DNA of 18,324 nt from Verrucomicrobia bacterium SCGC AAA164-M04 (lineage in GTDB: Bacteria; Verrucomicrobiota; Verrucomicrobiae; Verrucomicrobiales; Akkermansiaceae). Shown here one piece after another: positions 14,147 to 18,324 of this stretch (position 1 is the stretch's first letter; each line of letters starts with the position of its first letter). The translations under genes and the position numbers were made by a program. Location: assembly GCA_000383735.1 (NCBI GenBank), contig KB912153.1, forward strand, positions 1 through 18,324. The letters are read 5' to 3'. The notes under the pieces were generated by a model, which saw nothing but the letters and a program-made list of their open reading frames with translations, did no database searches and was not told the DNA's origin.

Positions 14147-17100
14147 TTACTTGGTTAAGCGTTCGTAATAGTCCTTGAGAATCGCGCGGTATTCGAGGGG
14201 CAACTCGCGTGCGAAGTTTTCATTCAATGCGGCGCGGTCGCGACGTCCGAGCACTTCCCATTCGAGGCGTCCACCCTTAGGGCGCTCTCCAGTAAGAGAA
14301 CCAGGAAGAAAGATTTGCAACTCGCTGTCATCGGGCTCCGCATCATCAGATGGTGGACCCGGTTCCGCTGGAGCCGGCGGGGGCACGTCGACATACTTTA
14401 GGGCATACTCCAAGATGAAATAGCGCAGCGCATCGACCGCCTCGTTCTGACTGGTGATCGCGGCGGCGCGGTCGCCAGCCTCAAGCTTTGCAGCAGCCTC
14501 AGCAAGGTGCCGGTGGGCTTTCCCGATATTTGGATGTGGTTCAGGCGCTGGGAGAATTGGAGCCGGAACCACTTCCGCAACAAGGGGCTCGGGAACCGCT
14601 TCAGGTTCAATGTCGGATTCCGATTCGGCAACGTCGAATGGACAAGCATCTTCGGGAACTTCGATCACCTCTTCGGTAACAGGCACTTCAACGGGCTCAA
14701 CAGCTACAACAGGAGCCGGTGGTGGTGGCGGAGGGAAGAGCGCTTTACACTGCTCTGCGAGCTTCAGTTGCAGCGCAGCGAGACTACCCAGTTGCGCTGG
14801 CTCAGCGGCCTGGGTTTTTCGGAAAAGGTCCTTGTGGTGAGCCGCAACCGACAGCGCTGCATTAAGCATTTTAACCTCATCAGAGGGCTCTTCGATAAAA
14901 GCCCCAATAGGTGGTGGTGTGATAAGGTAGGCGAGGTTTTTCATCAGAAGCTGCATCTCCTCCGTATCTCCAGCGAGCGAATCGAGCGCCTCTTCGACTC
15001 CGGAGTCAGAACCTCTCGGAGCGATCACATCAACCAAGGAATTCACAGTATCCTTGTAGCGTTTCTCGCCAGTGAGTTTGTAGAGGTCGCTGCCAAATAA
15101 TTGGGCTTTCTTTTTCAAGACCTCTGCATCATGGGCATCTTCGCCCGGATCTAACGATTGTTGCATTTCATTACGGATCAGAGCGCTTTGCGGCACAACC
15201 TCATAGATGAATTCGGCAACCTCACGAATGTAGCGATACTCTGGAGTCACCTTATCGATCTTCGCACGTAAGCCCTGAAGAGATTCCAAGACAAAGGATT
15301 GCGCATCGAGCGTCTCTTCAATGTCATCGTCTTCTAAGCCGATCGCGGCTGCGTCCATGTCCTCTTTAGCGAAGAGCATTACGGTGCCAGTTTCAATCTT
15401 GTGCGCGAGAGGATCGAGGGAAGTTAGAACCGCATTCACCGTATGGATCAGATTTTTCTGTGGGATCACGAGTCCCGGATAGTCTGCCTTCTTTGCCTTC
15501 TTCGTGATTTCGGTTAAGCGAGCCTGCTCATCTTCGATTTCAGAGAGTAGGGGGCTTGGAGCAAGAGCACTTGCGGTGGCCCCGAGCACACCAGCAAAAG
15601 AAGTCCGCGTAGCCGTCACTTCCTCGATCAGTAGATTAGCCTCTTCGATCGCATCAAGCGCTCGCTCCTGAACTTCAATGACAGCATCAGGCTTGTTTTC
15701 TTTGAGCAACGGAGTGGCTGCGGTCACAAAGCGCACAATCCGAGCAAGACTATCAAGCAGAGGAATATATTCTTCACTAGGAGCCCCTTGAGATTCTTTC
15801 CAAAGGGCAATGGTCCGTTGAAATCCCTCAGCATCCTTGGACAAGGACTGGTTTAGGGTAGCAAGAGCTGCCGTATTGACCTCGTCATCGGCAGCATCTT
15901 CCACCTGTTCAAGCAAGACCAGTAAACGCTCCTCGAGCATGAACAACTGGGTCGCATGTTTCCCGAAGCTTTTGACCGAAGCTTTCATCTCATCCTGCTG
16001 GGTCATGGCATTCATACGTTTGCTGGTCAGTTCCGCCAGCTTTGTAAAAGCGGCTTCGGCACCCTCTTGATGGACAACCGAAAGCTCACGATCCCCGGCT
16101 TTGATTCCAACCAAGGCCGCCGCCATTGCACTCTCAGCAGAGGATAACAAACGATCGACCGGAGGCGCGGGCGGAGTCATAGCGTCAAAAAGTCTAGGAC
16201 GATGTGCTGGAACCTCCGGCATCAGCAATAACTGGACTTGGCGTTGTAAACGGGCCTGCCTTGTCGCGATTGTAGCCTTTCGTTCTACAAATTCTTGTAT
16301 CGTAAGCGCGACCGCCTCTTCTCGAAGAATCTTATGTTCAGTCGCCTGCGCAGAGAAGATATCACGGGCGATCGTCAAAGCCTCATATTCAGCACCGCGC
16401 CGAAGCCGGAATCCTGCCTGCAATAAAGATGAAATCACCCTAGCTTGCTCGCTCGCCGCTTTCTTCGATTCCGCTTTGAGGAAAAGAGCAACGGCTTTGC
16501 GCATTTTAGCATCAGCACCCGAACGAACTAGACCATTAACGAGGTGGGACAAATTAAAAGCGATCAAGGCATCAACGCTTGAGCTCTCCTTATTGCTTGG
16601 CGTAGCCGCCAGTAGACGAGCGGTCGCTTTTGCAAGCTCGATTTGCCCTTTCTCTAGGTCCCCCAAGTCAGCATCCTTACTCGTGATTGTCTGTAAGCGG
16701 AGAGAAGCTTGTGTCTGAGCTGTGGCGTGCAGTTCGCGGGCCATCACATCCGAGGCTTCAGCGAATCCAAGCTGTAAAACGACGAGACCAAGCTCGCGTG
16801 CCGAGCCATTCACCTTATCGATGGCAGCTGACGGACTTTTTCCTTCCTCTTCATCAACCGCGGCAAGCTTCCGGAACAAGGAAGCCGCCTGCCCGACATG
16901 TTCATCGGCAATTCTTTTCAGATCGGCCCCGATTTTGAGAAGCGCAGCGCTTTCGGCCTCCTCAGAAACTTTGTTCGCGATCAGATCTTCGACCACGCCG
17001 TCGATACGTGCTCGGATCGCTCCGAGACGGTCTCGCATTAGGTCTTGCCGCACTGCCTCCACTTGGCAGCTCTGCACGAAAACGTCCGAAGATGGATCCA

Positions 17101-18319
17101 GACTCCGGATCACGTCATGAACTCCGCGTTCCTCGCGGTAGATGGTGCGGATCTGATTGAGGATACGTCGCTTCTGTTTTTCAATCTGTGCAAGGTAATC
17201 TTCCTTAGACAAAAATTGAACTCGCCGAGAACCCGAGCGCACCCGGTGCGGCCCATCTGGTTTTGGATAGCGGTCGGCTAATTCAATCGTAAAAGAAACA
17301 GTATCTCCAACTGCGAGCTCGGGAAGAGCCATTCGATAATCCCAGTCTACCTTCTGCTCGCTCCCGTCGCTTACCTTCGGCGTCGGCAGAGCGACCCTTT
17401 CCTCCCCCGTCTTATTGACCCGATAGAAAATGGAGGCCTCACCAATACCGTGGTCATCACGGCCGCGGAAGGCGAAGTCAATCCCCCGCTCCAAAGTTGC
17501 AAATAAATTTCCGGCGGGTGAAGTAATGTCGATTCCCGGCCCCCGATCCGGAGCAACTTGTAGATAGTGGCGCGGACTAGAAAATTTAAAACCATGCTCC
17601 TTATCTTCCCATCCAAAGCTATAGCCCCGTGAACCATTGGCCACCTGTTGCATCGTGACCGAACGGCCATTCCCTCCAATCTGTAGGGGAATTGCATCCC
17701 CTTCGGCCGGGCGAAACTCCGCATTCCCAACCGCACGATCGAGGGTCAGATTCCAACGAATTTTAGTACCCTCGGGAATCGTTAAAGTAAGCGCTTCAAC
17801 CGTCTCATTCGGACGTTGCGTATATTCCGGAAACTCGAGAGTGACTTCAGCCCGCTCGATCCGAGGGGTCGATATGACCTGCACCGTATGCCAATCACTC
17901 TTTGCGTCACCAGCAACAATTCGATAATCGAAGCTACGGAAGATGGTCTCGGCCCCGTATTCACAAACTTCATCGACAACCGCAATCTCACGCTCCCTTG
18001 GCTTCCCTTTGCCGGTGCGTAAAATGATTTTAGCTTTATCCGGAATTTCTCCCGAAATCTTCGCCACGAGCTGGAGCCCCTCCCCTTCCTTCACAATCCA
18101 ATCACTTTTAGCAATCTCGATCTGAGTACGTGTGGGGTATTCAAAGGCCAACCACGGGGTGAAAATCCGGCCCAATCCGGCCGCTAGGAACGGCCCATTG
18201 TAGACCGAAAACCCTCCAATAATTATTATCGGAATGAGAGCAAAAAAGACAAAGCGGCGAAATCCCGTGAAAGAAACAGCCTCCTTTGCGCTAATCGGCT
18301 CCGCGGCTTCCTCAGCCAT
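14147..18319 (-). CDS. giant DUF4175-like membrane-anchored coiled-coil protein
   Basis: At least 1390 residues. A membrane segment lies at about 21-40. Then come beta-rich, Ig-like DUF4175-type repeats (about 60-365; IVKEGEGLQLVAKISGE and TLEFPEYTQRP are characteristic). A very long Ala/Glu/Lys/Leu-rich helical and coiled-coil region spans about 375-1190. It is followed by a proline/acidic linker (about 1192-1265, starting FPPPPPP), a helical TPR-like stretch, a second proline-rich linker and a conserved-looking C-terminus (EWEVLGRRDRAALNENFARELPLEYR). In planctomycetes and verrucomicrobia such genes usually stand beside MoxR ATPase, DUF58 and vWA-domain genes, which may lie beyond the right edge. 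Function is unknown; a periplasm-spanning structural or sensing role is inferred. The ATG at 18319 is preceded in frame by a sense codon, so the true start may be outside the window. Confidence 0.75.
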   Translation of the reverse strand: MAEEAAEPISAKEAVSFTGFRRFVFFALIPIIIIGGFSVYNGPFLAAGLGRIFTPWLAFEYPTRTQIEIAKSDWIVKEGEGLQLVAKISGEIPDKAKIILRTGKGKPREREIAVVDEVCEYGAETIFRSFDYRIVAGDAKSDWHTVQVISTPRIERAEVTLEFPEYTQRPNETVEALTLTIPEGTKIRWNLTLDRAVGNAEFRPAEGDAIPLQIGGNGRSVTMQQVANGSRGYSFGWEDKEHGFKFSSPRHYLQVAPDRGPGIDITSPAGNLFATLERGIDFAFRGRDDHGIGEASIFYRVNKTGEERVALPTPKVSDGSEQKVDWDYRMALPELAVGDTVSFTIELADRYPKPDGPHRVRSGSRRVQFLSKEDYLAQIEKQKRRILNQIRTIYREERGVHDVIRSLDPSSDVFVQSCQVEAVRQDLMRDRLGAIRARIDGVVEDLIANKVSEEAESAALLKIGADLKRIADEHVGQAASLFRKLAAVDEEEGKSPSAAIDKVNGSARELGLVVLQLGFAEASDVMARELHATAQTQASLRLQTITSKDADLGDLEKGQIELAKATARLLAATPSNKESSSVDALIAFNLSHLVNGLVRSGADAKMRKAVALFLKAESKKAASEQARVISSLLQAGFRLRRGAEYEALTIARDIFSAQATEHKILREEAVALTIQEFVERKATIATRQARLQRQVQLLLMPEVPAHRPRLFDAMTPPAPPVDRLLSSAESAMAAALVGIKAGDRELSVVHQEGAEAAFTKLAELTSKRMNAMTQQDEMKASVKSFGKHATQLFMLEERLLVLLEQVEDAADDEVNTAALATLNQSLSKDAEGFQRTIALWKESQGAPSEEYIPLLDSLARIVRFVTAATPLLKENKPDAVIEVQERALDAIEEANLLIEEVTATRTSFAGVLGATASALAPSPLLSEIEDEQARLTEITKKAKKADYPGLVIPQKNLIHTVNAVLTSLDPLAHKIETGTVMLFAKEDMDAAAIGLEDDDIEETLDAQSFVLESLQGLRAKIDKVTPEYRYIREVAEFIYEVVPQSALIRNEMQQSLDPGEDAHDAEVLKKKAQLFGSDLYKLTGEKRYKDTVNSLVDVIAPRGSDSGVEEALDSLAGDTEEMQLLMKNLAYLITPPPIGAFIEEPSDEVKMLNAALSVAAHHKDLFRKTQAAEPAQLGSLAALQLKLAEQCKALFPPPPPPAPVVAVEPVEVPVTEEVIEVPEDACPFDVAESESDIEPEAVPEPLVAEVVPAPILPAPEPHPNIGKAHRHLAEAAAKLEAGDRAAAITSQNEAVDALRYFILEYALKYVDVPPPAPAEPGPPSDDAEPDDSELQIFLPGSLTGERPKGGRLEWEVLGRRDRAALNENFARELPLEYRAILKDYYERLTK

Positions 18320-18324
18320 TAGGC

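Noticed and set aside
16101..16718. 205-residue plus-strand frame opposite the DUF4175-like gene
   Set aside because: Ala/Ser/Arg-rich antisense shadow of the coiled-coil coding region.
1..18324. Mobile elements, CRISPR arrays, tRNA or rRNA genes
   Set aside because: No transposase or integrase frame, no regularly spaced repeats and no tRNA-like or rRNA-like sequence were seen by eye.

Overview
The window (about 18.3 kb, moderate GC) reads as chromosomal DNA from a bacterium of the PVC superphylum, most likely a verrucomicrobium. That placement is an inference. It rests mainly on the right-hand gene set: a very large membrane-anchored DUF4175-like coiled-coil protein, a secreted squalene-cyclase-repeat protein ending in IYQR, and a secreted redoxin-like protein. 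It is also supported by the GYF_2-AIM24 protein and the membrane SelL-related redox protein. No rRNA, tRNA, CRISPR array, insertion sequence or phage gene was seen.

Left part (1-5.3 kb): on the minus strand lie the 5' end of a TatD-type hydrolase, a POT-family peptide transporter whose stop codon abuts the TatD start, and fabH (fatty acid synthesis initiation). A plus-strand gene diverges from fabH and encodes four membrane segments fused to a SelL/AhpC-TSA-like thioredoxin fold. Its stop codon overlaps the stop of a convergent GYF_2-AIM24 gene.

Middle (5.4-10 kb): plus-strand housekeeping genes. These are pyruvate kinase (pyk), a two-gene nuoB-nuoC unit of respiratory complex I without nuoA or nuoD beside it, an intrinsic terminator, and the Hsp90 chaperone htpG. 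All four plus-strand transcription units have a TTG-type -35 and a TA-type -10 element separated by exactly 16 bp. Most have very short leaders without a clear Shine-Dalgarno sequence. A perfect TGTGA-N6-TCACA palindrome, the CRP/FNR-superfamily consensus, sits just upstream of the nuoB promoter.

Right part (10-18.3 kb): a minus-strand cassette running from the window's right edge. It contains the 1390-residue DUF4175-like protein, the squalene-cyclase-repeat protein, and the redoxin-like protein, the last two overlapping by GTGA. The redoxin-like gene has no stop of its own. It runs in frame into the middle of a ligase-associated Lhr-type DEXH helicase, at its DEWH motif, so the helicase has lost its Walker A part. 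About 700 bp later the helicase frame breaks at a run of seven A. The helicase is therefore a remnant, created by a deletion/fusion and then (or also) a frameshift, unless the join is an assembly error. This chimera and the nuoB operator are the points most worth checking.
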